64,000 bases of DNA from Brevibacterium sp. 'Marine' (GTDB lineage: Bacteria; Actinomycetota; Actinomycetes; Actinomycetales; Brevibacteriaceae). Position numbers and translations under genes: made by a program. The stretch lies in contig NZ_CP051626.1 in NCBI RefSeq assembly GCF_012844365.1, positions 1,302,001 through 1,366,000 of the forward strand, read 5' to 3'. This document shows positions 1 to 8,463 of the stretch, piece after piece. Under the pieces are notes generated by a model. That model was not told the origin of the DNA and searched no databases. It was given only the letters and a program-made list of their open reading frames with translations. Position 1 is the first letter of the stretch. Each line of letters begins with the position of its first letter.

Positions 1-894
1 CCTGCGATCGCCGCCGTCATCGGCCTCGGCGTCGCGGTGCTGCTCGCCCGTGACGGATTCCTCCCACGTCTGCTGCTGGCGGTGGCTTGGGCCCTGACCG
101 GGGCGTGGCAGTTCATCATCAGCTCGCAGATGACCGGGATCCCGGGCGTGCTGCGCTGGTGTGTGCTCATCGTCTCGATCCTCGGCGCTCTGGTCCTCAT
201 CGTCACCGCGCACCGGCGGATCGGCACGGCACTTGTCTCGGTGCTCGTCGCGGTGGCCATCCTCGGCAGCGCTGCGATTCCGGCTCAGCTGGCCGTGCGC
301 ACGATCGCGGGGTCGACGCAGGGATCGATCGTCACGATCGCCGGCACGAGCGCAGGTCTGGGCGGTGGTCCCGGTGGTGGCGGAATGCCCGGCGGAGGAG
401 CCGGGCCGGGCGGAGGCGCCGGCGGCACGGACGGCACGCCCGGTGGCTCGCCCGGCGGGACCAGCAATTCCGAGGCCGGCGCCGGCGGCACGGACGGCAC
501 GCCCGGAGGCGGTGGCGGCGGAATGGGCGGTCTGCTGGGCGCCTCCGAACCCTCGGACGAACTCACACAGCTGCTCGAACAGGATGCCTCGGACTACACA
601 TGGGTGGCTGCGACGACGGGGGCGAACCAGGCTGCGGGATACCAGCTCGCGCTCGAAGAGCCGGTGATGGCGATCGGCGGGTTCAACGGCACCGATCCGT
701 CACCGACCCTCGCCGAGTTCAAACAGCTCGTGGCCGACGGCAAGATCCACTACTACATCGGATCGGGCTCCAGCGGCCAGGGCCCCGGCGGGAGCTCGGA
801 CTCTGCCTCGTCCCAGATCGCGGATTGGGTCGAGGCGAATTACGAGGCGACGACCGTCGACTCCGTTTCGCTCTACGATCTCAGTGCAGGTTGA
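1..894 (+). CDS. C-terminal part of a membrane glycosyltransferase (ArnT/PMT-like), 5' end outside window
   Basis: The reading frame is open from base 1, so the gene starts upstream. The visible part has hydrophobic segments in the first 90 codons, then a Gly-rich linker (GGGPGGGGMPGGG and similar), then a soluble domain ending near ALEEPVMAIGGFNGTDPSPTL and a region containing HYYIGSG. This layout (polytopic core, low-complexity linker, small extracytoplasmic C-terminal domain) is what I know from actinobacterial family-39/ArnT-like glycosyltransferases of the YkcB type. These move sugars from polyprenyl-phosphate carriers at the outer membrane face. The catalytic DE/DD residues would be upstream and cannot be checked here. 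The stop lies 15 bases before the response regulator, so the three genes may be linked. Confidence 0.65.
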   Translation, partial: PAIAAVIGLGVAVLLARDGFLPRLLLAVAWALTGAWQFIISSQMTGIPGVLRWCVLIVSILGALVLIVTAHRRIGTALVSVLVAVAILGSAAIPAQLAVRTIAGSTQGSIVTIAGTSAGLGGGPGGGGMPGGGAGPGGGAGGTDGTPGGSPGGTSNSEAGAGGTDGTPGGGGGGMGGLLGASEPSDELTQLLEQDASDYTWVAATTGANQAAGYQLALEEPVMAIGGFNGTDPSPTLAEFKQLVADGKIHYYIGSGSSGQGPGGSSDSASSQIADWVEANYEATTVDSVSLYDLSAG

Positions 895-897
895 GGG

Positions 898-903
898 GAT
901 AAT
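898..903 (+). promoter_or_regulatory. -10-like hexamer of a possible leaderless promoter for the response regulator
   Basis: GATAAT is followed by 6 bases and then the ATG at 910. A weak GAGGGG lies 12 bases from the ATG, so leadered translation from the upstream gene is also possible. Confidence 0.35.
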
Positions 904-909
904 CGAGCT

Positions 910-1626
910 ATGAACCCGACAGCGAATCCGCCGGCGCGCATCCTCATCGTCGACGACGAAGCGAATCTCTCCGAGCTCCTCGTCATGGCCTGCCACGTCA
1001 GAGGCTGGGAAGCCGAGGGAGTCGGCACCGGCCGCGAGGCCGTGGCGCTGGCCAGGAGCGCACGCTTCGACGCGATCGTCCTCGACGTCATGCTGCCCGA
1101 CCTCGACGGGTTCGCCGTGATCGAGAAGATCCGAGCCGAGGGCATCGACACTCCGGTGGTCTTCCTCTCCGCCAGAGACGAGGTCGACGACCGGCTGACG
1201 GGTCTGCGGCTGGGCGGGGACGACTACGTGACGAAGCCGTTCAACCTCGATGAGGTCATCGCCCGGATCGAGGTGCGCCTGCGCCGGGGGGTTTCGAACG
1301 GTCCGGTCGATGAGGATGATGTGCTGCGCGTGGGCGACCTCGAACTCGACGAACGCTCTCACGAGGTCACCCGCGCCGGTCATCCGATCGAGCTGACGGC
1401 TCGCGAGTACGAGGTGCTGCTGCTGTTCATGCGCAATCCGCGGGTGGTGCTGTCGAAGGCCCAGATCCTCGATCGCGTGTGGGACTACGACTTCGGCGGC
1501 AACGGCAACATCGTCGAACTCTACGTCTCCTACCTGCGGAAGAAGATCGACACCCCGTTCCCCGACCTGCCGAATCTCTTCCACACCAAGCGCGGGGCCG
1601 GCTACATCATGCGGGCGGAACAGTGA
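910..1626 (+). CDS. OmpR/PhoB-family response regulator
   Basis: 238 aa, full length for the family. The receiver domain (about residues 10-125) has the acidic pair in LIVDDEAN, the phospho-acceptor Asp at about 59 (IVLDVMLPDLDG), the conserved Thr/Ser region (VVFLSARDE) and Lys in VTKPFN. The C-terminal winged helix (about 140-235) has the typical ELTAREYEVL start and ends in KRGAGYIMR. The stop overlaps the GTG start of the histidine kinase (GTGA), so the two are a cotranscribed pair. By family it is a DNA-binding regulator activated by phosphorylation. The stimulus is unknown, but the flanking genes encode envelope proteins. Confidence 0.93.
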   Translation: MNPTANPPARILIVDDEANLSELLVMACHVRGWEAEGVGTGREAVALARSARFDAIVLDVMLPDLDGFAVIEKIRAEGIDTPVVFLSARDEVDDRLTGLRLGGDDYVTKPFNLDEVIARIEVRLRRGVSNGPVDEDDVLRVGDLELDERSHEVTRAGHPIELTAREYEVLLLFMRNPRVVLSKAQILDRVWDYDFGGNGNIVELYVSYLRKKIDTPFPDLPNLFHTKRGAGYIMRAEQ

Positions 1627-3158
1627 CTCTGCGCCGGTGGCGGCTGCAGACGAGGCTCATCGTCCTCGCCGGACTCGTCCTCCTCCTCGTCGGCGCCGGA
1701 ATCGGCACCGCCTCCTGGCTGAGTGTGCGCGGTTCGCTGATGACCGACCTCGACGCCCAACTGACATCGATGACCTCGCATGCACGTTCGGGAGACGGCC
1801 CCGGTGCGGGCCCCGGGGCGAGCGGCAATCCGGGCACCTCCGGTGGGGGCGATGACTCGGCGGCGGCGGTCGATTCGGCTCTGCGCTATCTCTTCCAGCC
1901 GGGGGTCGGCGATGGTGCTCTCGTCGTCGTCGATTCCGGTGACGGGGGAGAGGGGCTCATCGCCGAGGCGGGACTGACCCGTCCGCGCGCGCTGTCCGCA
2001 GAAGCGATCGACGCCCTGCTCGAGGTCGAGCCCGAGGGCGCCGAATCCGCCCATGAGTCCGTGCGGGTGCCCGGGTTCGGCGCCTACCGGGTCGTGGCCT
2101 TCGACGACGGCGGAACCACCACCGTCTACGGTGTTCCGCAGAGCAGTGTCGATTCCGCGCTCGAGCGCACGGCTTGGACGACCGCGCTCGTCGTCCTCAT
2201 CGGCGTCATCGCCACGGCCGCGCTCATGGCCGTGATCATCCACCGCCAGCTGCGGGACCTGCGTGACGTCGCCCGCACTGCCAGGGAGGTCACCGACCTT
2301 GAGCTGAGCGCCGGCAAACCCGAGCTCGCCCTGCGGGTTCCCGCCGAGCTCGCGGTGCCGGGCACGGAGGTCGGTGATGTGGGAGCCTCGGTCAACCGGA
2401 TGCTCGACCACGTCGGCTCCGCGCTCGAGGAGCGCTACCGCGGCACGGAGCAGATGCGCCGCTTCGTCGCCGACGCCTCCCATGAGCTGCGCACTCCGAT
2501 CGCGACGATCCGCGGTTGGGCCGACCTCACCCGCCCGTACCGTGATGATCTGCCCGCCGAGGTGACCACCTCCTTGGGCAAGATCGATTCCGGAGCGATG
2601 CGGATGTCCTCCCTCGTCGATGATCTCCTTCTCCTCGCCAGGCTCGAAGCCGGCCGCCAGCCGACGAGAGAGGATACCGTCGACGTCTCCTCCCTGCTCG
2701 TCGAACTCGTCGAAGACGCCCATGTGGTCAACCCCGACCATGCGATCTCCCTCGATGTCCCCCCGGAGGCCCTCGAGGTGCGCGGAGCAGCCGATCAGGT
2801 CCGCCGGGTCGTGTCGATCGTGCTCACGAACGCCTGCGTGCACACGCCCCCGGGCACCAGCGTGCACGTTGAGGCACTGGCGGCCCGGAAACCGGTCTCC
2901 GGGCAGCTGCCCAGCGATGTCGTGGCGATCCGCATCAGCGACGATGGTCAGGGCATTCCGTCCGAGATCCGGGACCGAGTCTTCGACCGCTTCGTGCGTG
3001 GAGACCCCTCGCGGGCACGGCAGGACGGAGCCAAGGGAGGCTCCTCGGGGCTGGGACTGTCGATCGCCGCCGGACTAGTCGAACTCATGCGCGGCGGCAT
3101 CTCGATGTCGAGCACGGACGCGGGTACGACCTTCGAGCTGCGTCTGCCTGCCGCTTGA
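1623..3158 (+). CDS. Membrane sensor histidine kinase, partner of the upstream regulator
   Basis: I start at GTG 1623, which overlaps the regulator stop; an in-frame extension upstream only runs antisense-like through the regulator. 511 aa. TM1 is at about residues 11-32 and TM2 at about 186-206. The loop between them is extracytoplasmic and contains a Gly/Ser-rich stretch. HAMP follows TM2. The H-box ADASHELRTP has the phospho-accepting His at about 287. The N-box (VLTNACVHTPPGT), G1 (DDGQGIP) and G2 (GGSSGLGLSIA) are present, so the kinase looks active. It resembles the MprB/TcrY class of actinobacterial kinases. The ligand cannot be read from the sequence. Confidence 0.93.
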   Translation: MTLRRWRLQTRLIVLAGLVLLLVGAGIGTASWLSVRGSLMTDLDAQLTSMTSHARSGDGPGAGPGASGNPGTSGGGDDSAAAVDSALRYLFQPGVGDGALVVVDSGDGGEGLIAEAGLTRPRALSAEAIDALLEVEPEGAESAHESVRVPGFGAYRVVAFDDGGTTTVYGVPQSSVDSALERTAWTTALVVLIGVIATAALMAVIIHRQLRDLRDVARTAREVTDLELSAGKPELALRVPAELAVPGTEVGDVGASVNRMLDHVGSALEERYRGTEQMRRFVADASHELRTPIATIRGWADLTRPYRDDLPAEVTTSLGKIDSGAMRMSSLVDDLLLLARLEAGRQPTREDTVDVSSLLVELVEDAHVVNPDHAISLDVPPEALEVRGAADQVRRVVSIVLTNACVHTPPGTSVHVEALAARKPVSGQLPSDVVAIRISDDGQGIPSEIRDRVFDRFVRGDPSRARQDGAKGGSSGLGLSIAAGLVELMRGGISMSSTDAGTTFELRLPAA

Positions 3159-3249
3159 GGCCAATCGCACAGGCTGGCCACAGGCATGACTGGGAAGGCC
3201 TACAGCGAGGGGACCGAAAGTGGAATCACCGACAATCAGAGGAGATTCC

Positions 3250-4065
3250 ATGACCGAGAACCAGAACCCCGACCAGAACCGCAACCACGCGGAGAACCGG
3301 GACCACGTGGAGAATGCAGCGCCGGACTCGAACGGCGCGGACACCACTCGCAGAATCGAAGCGCAGGGCACGGCAGGACCTCATGCCGGACCCGACTGGG
3401 CCATGCAGTCGCAACCGACCGACCAAGGCCGTGCGAACGAATGGGCCGAGCAGACCACGCGCTCGGCACCCGATCCGCAGGCCGGGATCCCGGAGGGACA
3501 GCGGCCGTGGGTGAACCCCTATGACCGGTCCGCCCAGATTGCACAGTCCGGCAGCCCCGGGGGACCACGCAAGCAGAAGCGACGCGTCCCGCTCGTTCCT
3601 GCGGTGGTCGCCGGATCGGCCCTCTTCGTCGTCGGCGGTCTCGCCGGAGGAGCGATCGGTGCGTCGACGGCCATGGCGTCGAACGATTCGGGGACGAGCC
3701 AGGGGCCGGGAGGCCAGAACGGACCCGGCGGAATGGGCGGCCAACAGGGCGGTGCTCGGGACGGCGGCGGACAGTCGAACGGCGGAGGCATGCCCGGGGG
3801 GCAGTCGAACGGCGGAGGCATGCCCGGCGGACAGTCCAACGGAATGCCGGGAAACCAGAACGGCAGCACCGACTCCGGGGGCTCGTCCGACGGGTCCAGC
3901 TCCGATGGAACCAGCTCGGACGGCAGCGCCTCTGACTCCGACGGATCGGACGCGAGCGCTGACTCCACCTCGGCGGGCACCCACGAGACGACGATCGAGA
4001 ACGCCGCCGTCACGCACTTCGAGCGGATCTTCACCGGATTCGCCGTCCTCAACCGGGACGAGTGA
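3250..4065 (+). CDS. Gly/Ser-rich protein with one membrane anchor, function unknown
   Basis: 271 aa from ATG 3250, chosen because AGAGGAG lies about 6 bases upstream; GTG 3220 in the same frame has no ribosome site. The hydrophilic N-terminal half (Asn/Gln/Glu-rich) is followed by a basic RKQKRR and a single hydrophobic segment (VPLVPAVVAGSALFVVGGLA). The predicted extracytoplasmic tail is low complexity: near-identical GGGMPGGQSNG units at about 3780-3850, then Ser/Asp-rich sequence. The tail ends in an ordered-looking 25-residue segment (VTHFERIFTGFAVLNRDE). It follows the sensor kinase by 91 bases. I do not recognise a family. The layout suggests a cell-surface or stalk protein, possibly a target of the two-component system. 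Confidence 0.75.
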   Translation: MTENQNPDQNRNHAENRDHVENAAPDSNGADTTRRIEAQGTAGPHAGPDWAMQSQPTDQGRANEWAEQTTRSAPDPQAGIPEGQRPWVNPYDRSAQIAQSGSPGGPRKQKRRVPLVPAVVAGSALFVVGGLAGGAIGASTAMASNDSGTSQGPGGQNGPGGMGGQQGGARDGGGQSNGGGMPGGQSNGGGMPGGQSNGMPGNQNGSTDSGGSSDGSSSDGTSSDGSASDSDGSDASADSTSAGTHETTIENAAVTHFERIFTGFAVLNRDE

Positions 4066-4091
4066 ACGCCGCCTGATATCAGCGCAGCACA

Positions 4092-4126
4092 GACGATGCC
4101 CCCCACCGGTCGGTGGGGGCATCGTC
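4092..4126 (+). terminator. Hairpin terminator after the Gly-rich protein
   Basis: GACGATGC plus a C-run pairs with a G-run plus GCATCGTC around a short CGGT-type loop (about 15 bp). It lies between convergent genes (the Gly-rich protein and katG) and could serve both. There is no T-tract, as is common in actinobacteria. Confidence 0.75.
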
Positions 4127-4164
4127 ATGCTGACGCGTCGGTCACCTCGGCGACCGTCGCCGGA

Positions 4165-6369
4165 TCAGCGTTTGAGGTCGAAGCGGTCGGCGTCGACGAG
4201 CTTCGTCCAGGCCTTGACGAAGTCGGCGACGAACTTCTCGTTCGCGTCATCCGAGCCGTAGACCTCGGCGATCGCGCGAAGCTCGGAGTTCGCTCCGAAC
4301 AGGAGGTCGATCCGGCTGCCGGTCCAGAGTTTCTCGCCCTCGGGGGAGAAGCACTCGTAGACATTGGCCGTCTCGGACGGTCCGATTGGTTTCCACACAT
4401 TGCCGAGGTCGAGCAGGTTGACGAAGAAGTCGTTCGTCAGCTCGCCGGGGCGATCGGTGAAGACACCGAGTTCGGAGTCCTCGTAGTTCGCACCGAGGAC
4501 GCGGAGGCCGCCGATGAGAACCGTGAGCTCGGGCGGGGTCAGACCCAGCAGGCTGGCCTTGTCGAGCAGAAGGTACTCGGCCTTGAGCGGAAGACCTTCG
4601 GTGAGGTAGTTGCGGAAGCCGTCGTGAGTCGGCTCGAGGTAGCCGAAGGAGTCGACATCGGTCTGCTCCTGGGTGGCGTCGCCGCGACCGGTCGAGACCG
4701 GAACCGTGATCGGGTGCCCGGCTGCTGCGGCAGCGGTTTCGACTCCGACGGCACCGGCGATCGCCAGCACATCGGCAAACGATGCTCCGGTGGACTCCGC
4801 GATGCCCTCGAGAACAGGGAGCACCTCGGCGAGCTTGGCAGGCTCATTGGCCTCCCAGCTGCGCTGCGGTTCGAGACGGAGACGACCGCCGTTGACGCCG
4901 CCGCGCATGTCCGAGACGCGGTGCGACGATGCCGCGGCCCATGTCGTCGACACGAGCTGCGAGACGGTCAGACCGGACTCACGGACGGCAGCCTTCACGG
5001 CCTCGAGGCCGGCGCCATCGAGCGGAGTGCCGGCCGGGACCGGGTCCTGCCAGATGAGCTCCTCGCTCGGAGCTTCGGGGCCGAGGTAACGGGTCGCCGG
5101 ACCCATATCGCGGTGGGTGAGCTTGAACCAGGCACGAGCGAAGGCATCCTCGAACGCCTTCTGATCATCCTTGAAGCGGCGCGAGATCTTCTCGTACGCC
5201 GGGTCGAAGCGCAGCGACAGGTCGGTGGTGAGCATACGGGGCTCGCGGCGCCCGTCGCCCTGGGCCATCGGGACCATATCGTCTCCGCCGCCGTCCTTGG
5301 GCCGCCACTGCAGGTGTCCGCCTTCGTTCTCGAAGACCTCCCACTCGTAGGCGAAGAGGATGTGGAAGAACTCGTTGTCCCAGCGGGTCGGGTGGTAGGT
5401 CCACGTGACCTCGATGCCCGAACCGATGGAGTCATTGCCCTGGCCCGAGCCGAAGTCGGACTTCCAGCCCAGACCCTGCTCTTCGAGCGCGGCGGCTTCC
5501 GGGTCGGCGCCCTTGTGCGATTCGGGGCCGGCGCCGTGCGTCTTGCCGAAGGTGTGTCCACCGGCGATGAGAGCGACGGTCTCCTCGTCGTTCATAGCCA
5601 TCCGTCCGAAGGTCTCGCGGATGTCGATCGCGGCCTTGACCGGATCGGGTTCGCCTTCGGGGCCTTCTGGGTTGACGTAGATGAGTCCCATGGTGGTCGC
5701 GGCCAGGGGCTTCTGCAGCTCACGGTTGCCCACGTAGCGCTTGTCGGTGCCCAGCCACTCGGTCTCGGAGCCCCAGTACACATCGTTGTCGGGTTCCCAG
5801 ACGTCCTTGCGGCCGCCGGCGAAGCCGAAGGTCTTGAAGCCCATCGATTCGAGTGCGACGTTGCCGGCGAGGATGAAGAGGTCGGCCCAGGAGATCTTCT
5901 TGCCGTACTTCTTCTTCACCGGCCACAGCAGGCGACGGGCTTTGTCGAGTGAGACGTTGTCGGGCCAGGAGTTCAGCGGTGCGAAGCGCTGCTGGCCTTC
6001 GCCGCCGCCTCCGCGGCCGTCCTGCACACGGTAGGTGCCGGCCGAGTGCCAGGCCATGCGGATCATGAACGGACCATAGTGCCCGAAGTCAGCGGACCAC
6101 CAGTCCTGGTTGTCCTTCTGCAGTGCTTCGATGTCGGCCTTGAGCTGGTAGTAGTCGAGGCTGTTGAACTCCGCGTCGTAATCGAAGTCGGGGTCCATGG
6201 GGTCGCGTGCCGGCTGACCCTTGGCGAGGATCTTGAGGTTGAGCCGATTGGGCCACCACTGAGCATTGGCATCACCCTGGACGGGATTGACCAACTGGTC
6301 GGAATCCGGCGCCGCCGGTTCCGTGGAAGTGTGTGCGACCGGGCAGCCGCCGGTGGTCGTCTGGGTCAT
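4165..6369 (-). CDS. katG: Catalase-peroxidase KatG
   Basis: 734 aa from the ATG at 6369, which has GAAAGGAA just upstream; an upstream in-frame ATG lacks a site. The protein has the two-domain KatG layout. The distal haem triad is Arg104, Trp107 and His108 ([11 protein letters not shown]). The Tyr ([11 protein letters not shown]) and Met ([10 protein letters not shown]) of the Met-Tyr-Trp adduct are present. The proximal His is in [10 protein letters not shown]. All catalytic residues needed for H2O2 dismutation and peroxidase activity are therefore visible. It lies 120 bases downstream of furA on the same strand, the furA-katG arrangement of actinobacteria in which FurA represses the operon until oxidised. 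Confidence 0.98.
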   Translation of the reverse strand: MTQTTTGGCPVAHTSTEPAAPDSDQLVNPVQGDANAQWWPNRLNLKILAKGQPARDPMDPDFDYDAEFNSLDYYQLKADIEALQKDNQDWWSADFGHYGPFMIRMAWHSAGTYRVQDGRGGGGEGQQRFAPLNSWPDNVSLDKARRLLWPVKKKYGKKISWADLFILAGNVALESMGFKTFGFAGGRKDVWEPDNDVYWGSETEWLGTDKRYVGNRELQKPLAATTMGLIYVNPEGPEGEPDPVKAAIDIRETFGRMAMNDEETVALIAGGHTFGKTHGAGPESHKGADPEAAALEEQGLGWKSDFGSGQGNDSIGSGIEVTWTYHPTRWDNEFFHILFAYEWEVFENEGGHLQWRPKDGGGDDMVPMAQGDGRREPRMLTTDLSLRFDPAYEKISRRFKDDQKAFEDAFARAWFKLTHRDMGPATRYLGPEAPSEELIWQDPVPAGTPLDGAGLEAVKAAVRESGLTVSQLVSTTWAAASSHRVSDMRGGVNGGRLRLEPQRSWEANEPAKLAEVLPVLEGIAESTGASFADVLAIAGAVGVETAAAAAGHPITVPVSTGRGDATQEQTDVDSFGYLEPTHDGFRNYLTEGLPLKAEYLLLDKASLLGLTPPELTVLIGGLRVLGANYEDSELGVFTDRPGELTNDFFVNLLDLGNVWKPIGPSETANVYECFSPEGEKLWTGSRIDLLFGANSELRAIAEVYGSDDANEKFVADFVKAWTKLVDADRFDLKR

Positions 6370-6489
6370 CGTGTTCCTTTCACAGTCGAGTCGCATTCGA
6401 CGACTCGGATGACGGGATGGGCAACCCTCGCAGAAAGGGCATAGTCGTGTCCTCGGGAGAAGACGGGTGGTGGTGAACGGAAGCCGGAG

Positions 6490-6963
6490 TCACACGACCG
6501 AGAACTGATCGTCGCCGGTCGGCTGAGCACCGGCGGCCGCGCAGTCGGGGCACAGGCCCCAGAACGTCACTTCGGCCTGCTCGATGACGAAGCCGGCATC
6601 ATGGGACGGGGTCAGGCACGGAGCCTGCCCGATCGTGCAGTCGACATCGACGATGAGATTGCACGATCGGCACACCAGATGATGGTGGTTGTCCCCGATG
6701 CGACGCTCGTACCGCGCCACCGAGCCCGCGGGCCTGATGCAGCGGACGAGCCCCACCTCGGTGAGAGTGTGAAGCGAATCATAGACAGCCTGGTGGGAGA
6801 CCGCCGGCAGCGATTCCCGCACCGAGCGGATCACGGTCTCGGTGTCGGCATGCGGGTGATCCCGCACGGCACCGAGGACTGCGACTCGCTGTTTCGTCAC
6901 GCGCAGCGACGTCTGCCGCAGAGCCGCAGCGGCGTCGTCGTGTTCATGCTTCGTCCCGTTCAC
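6490..6963 (-). CDS. furA: FurA-type redox/metal-responsive repressor
   Basis: 157 aa from GTG 6963. The N-terminal winged helix (residues about 15-85, LRVTKQRVAVL to HQAVYDSLHTL) is followed by the Fur dimerisation domain. That domain has the His-rich metal site (GDNHHHLVCRSC) and two CxxC pairs (CRSC and CPDC). The gene lies directly upstream of katG, so it is most likely the peroxide-sensing FurA of the furA-katG unit rather than the general iron regulator. No ribosome site precedes the GTG. A promoter placed so that transcription would begin at the GTG itself fits a leaderless mRNA, as described for mycobacterial furA. Confidence 0.9.
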   Translation of the reverse strand: MNGTKHEHDDAAAALRQTSLRVTKQRVAVLGAVRDHPHADTETVIRSVRESLPAVSHQAVYDSLHTLTEVGLVRCIRPAGSVARYERRIGDNHHHLVCRSCNLIVDVDCTIGQAPCLTPSHDAGFVIEQAEVTFWGLCPDCAAAGAQPTGDDQFSVV

Positions 6964-6969
6964 AGCACC

Positions 6970-6999
6970 AGAATGCCTGCTTCTCTTGAACGAGTCAAG
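6970..6999 (-). promoter_or_regulatory. Leaderless furA promoter with overlapping palindromic operator candidate
   Basis: On the minus strand TTGACT (6998-6993), a 17-base spacer and CATTCT (6975-6970) precede the GTG by 6 bases. A palindrome CTTGA-N5-TCAAG (6985-6999) covers the -35 box and is a plausible FurA autoregulatory site. Confidence 0.65.
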
Positions 7000-7196
7000 G
7001 AAAGTGGGGATGGGTCCTCGCCGAGGCGGCCGACCGGAATCGCTGTGAATCCGCCCACGCGGCGACCATGTTCCGCCGAGTGCTGAGAAGTGCGCCGCCG
7101 GTCTGTGAATACGCTGGTGAGCCGTGTGGTTGATCGGGCGAGGGGAGTGCTGCGTGATTTCGCCGGTGCGGAGAGGTAGCATGGATGATCGCCATT

Positions 7197-7226
7197 TTGA
7201 CCAGACGTGCTCGAGAGAGATATTCT
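7197..7226 (+). promoter_or_regulatory. Promoter of the str operon
   Basis: TTGACC (7197-7202), an 18-base spacer and TATTCT (7221-7226) are the best promoter match between furA and rpsL. Transcription would start near 7233, giving a leader of about 290 bases. Confidence 0.6.
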
Positions 7227-7232
7227 GGTAGG

Positions 7233-7519
7233 CGACTGATTGTGTTATCTGCGTCGTCGATCGATCCTGCCGAGTGTTCTGTGAGGCTCGGAATCCCTGA
7301 GAGAAGTCGTCGATGCAGGCCGCCGAGATGTCGTCTCTGTGCTTCCGTGTCCTTGCGACACACCCGGGCGCAGGGGTCGATGACTCGCGTGGTTACTGGC
7401 ATCGGGAGCCAAGCTTCACCCGGTGTCCGGTCGGATATGTCCCACGGTTCACAGAGGCGACTGCGGTCGTGGCCGGCATTGGGAATTAGGTCTATCGAGA
7501 AGCAAATGGAGAACGCTTA
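7233..7519 (+). other. Long untranslated leader of rpsL
   Basis: No coding sequence with a ribosome site is visible here. Open frames that cross it run out of frame into rpsL and have poor codon character. It is probably the 5' leader of the str operon mRNA. I see no strong terminator or known riboswitch in it. Confidence 0.4.
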
Positions 7520-7894
7520 GTGCCGACAATCCAACAGCTCGTCCGCAAGGGACGGCATGTCAATACAGCAGGATCGGACGCTCCTGCCCTCAAGGGCAGC
7601 CCGCAGCGTCGTGGAGTGTGCACCCGTGTGTACACCACCACCCCCAAGAAGCCGAACTCGGCTCTTCGCAAGGTCGCTCGTGTCAAGCTTTCGAGCCAGA
7701 TCGAGGTGACCGCCTACATCCCGGGCGAGGGACACAACCTGCAGGAGCACTCGATCGTGCTCGTGCGCGGTGGCCGCGTCAAGGATCTGCCCGGTGTCCG
7801 CTACCGGATCGTCCGCGGTTCGCTCGACACCCAGGGCGTCAAGGGTCGCCAGCAGGCCCGCAGCAAGTACGGTGCGAAGAGGGAGAAGAAGTAA
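7520..7894 (+). CDS. rpsL: 30S ribosomal protein S12
   Basis: 124 aa, GTG start with GGAG upstream. It holds the decoding-site loops [13 protein letters not shown] and [12 protein letters not shown], whose lysines (equivalent to K43 and K88 of E. coli) are where streptomycin-resistance changes arise. Both are wild-type here. It is first in the str operon, and its stop codon overlaps the rpsG start by one base. Confidence 0.99.
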   Translation: MPTIQQLVRKGRHVNTAGSDAPALKGSPQRRGVCTRVYTTTPKKPNSALRKVARVKLSSQIEVTAYIPGEGHNLQEHSIVLVRGGRVKDLPGVRYRIVRGSLDTQGVKGRQQARSKYGAKREKK

Positions 7895-8364
7895 TGCCAC
7901 GCAAAGGTCCTGCACCCAAGCGACCGATCGTCGTTGACCCGGTCTTCAGCTCACCGCTCGTCACGCAGCTGATCAACAAGATCCTGCTCGACGGCAAGCG
8001 CTCGACCGCAGAGCGGATCGTCTACAGTGCCCTCGAGGGCACTCGCGAGAAGAACGGCAACGATCCCGTTGTCAACCTGAAGAAGGCTCTCGACAACATC
8101 CGTCCGTCCCTCGAGGTCCGCTCCCGCCGCGTCGGCGGTGCAACCTACCAGGTGCCGATTGATGTTCGTCCGGCTCGTTCGACCACTCTGGCTCTGCGGT
8201 GGCTCGTGGGATACTCCCGCCAGCGCCGTGAGAAGACCATGACCGAACGGCTCATGAATGAGATCCTCGACGCCGGCAACGGCCTCGGCGCAGCAGTCAA
8301 GCGCCGCGAGGACACTCACAAGATGGCCGAGTCCAACAAGGCCTTCGCCCACTACCGCTGGTAA
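7894..8364 (+). CDS. rpsG: 30S ribosomal protein S7
   Basis: 156 aa, starting [10 protein letters not shown] and ending AFAHYRW, the usual bacterial length. S7 nucleates the 30S head by binding the 3' domain of 16S rRNA. The ATG overlaps the rpsL stop (TAATG), so translation is coupled. In E. coli S7 is the repressor of the str operon; whether that holds here is not visible. Confidence 0.99.
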   Translation: MPRKGPAPKRPIVVDPVFSSPLVTQLINKILLDGKRSTAERIVYSALEGTREKNGNDPVVNLKKALDNIRPSLEVRSRRVGGATYQVPIDVRPARSTTLALRWLVGYSRQRREKTMTERLMNEILDAGNGLGAAVKRREDTHKMAESNKAFAHYRW

Positions 8365-8379
8365 TCGCCTGCCCTGCGC

Positions 8380-8419
8380 GCCGGTCGGCGGACCTCGTCC
8401 GCGAGTGCCGTCGACCGGC
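8380..8419 (+). other. Compound hairpin between rpsG and fusA
   Basis: GCCGGTCG (8380-8387) pairs with CGACCGGC (8412-8419), enclosing GCGGAC-CTC-GTCCGC (8388-8402). It could attenuate read-through to fusA or bind a protein. Function is inferred only. Confidence 0.4.
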
Positions 8420-8463
8420 GGCACAGGGGAGTCGAGCAAATCATCGATTGAGAGAGAGACACC

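Noticed and set aside
3772..3850. CRISPR-like short repeats
   Set aside because: These are in-frame codon repeats (Gly-Gly-Met-Pro-Gly-Gln) without spacers; no CRISPR array or cas gene is present in the window.
4096..5952. 618-codon plus-strand open frame opposite katG
   Set aside because: It is antisense to a clearly functional katG, has no ribosome site or recognisable domain, and such frames are expected on the opposite strand of high-GC genes.
7185..7520. 111-codon plus-strand frame in the rpsL leader
   Set aside because: Starts within the predicted promoter, no ribosome site, Arg/Ser-rich random composition, and runs out of frame into rpsL.
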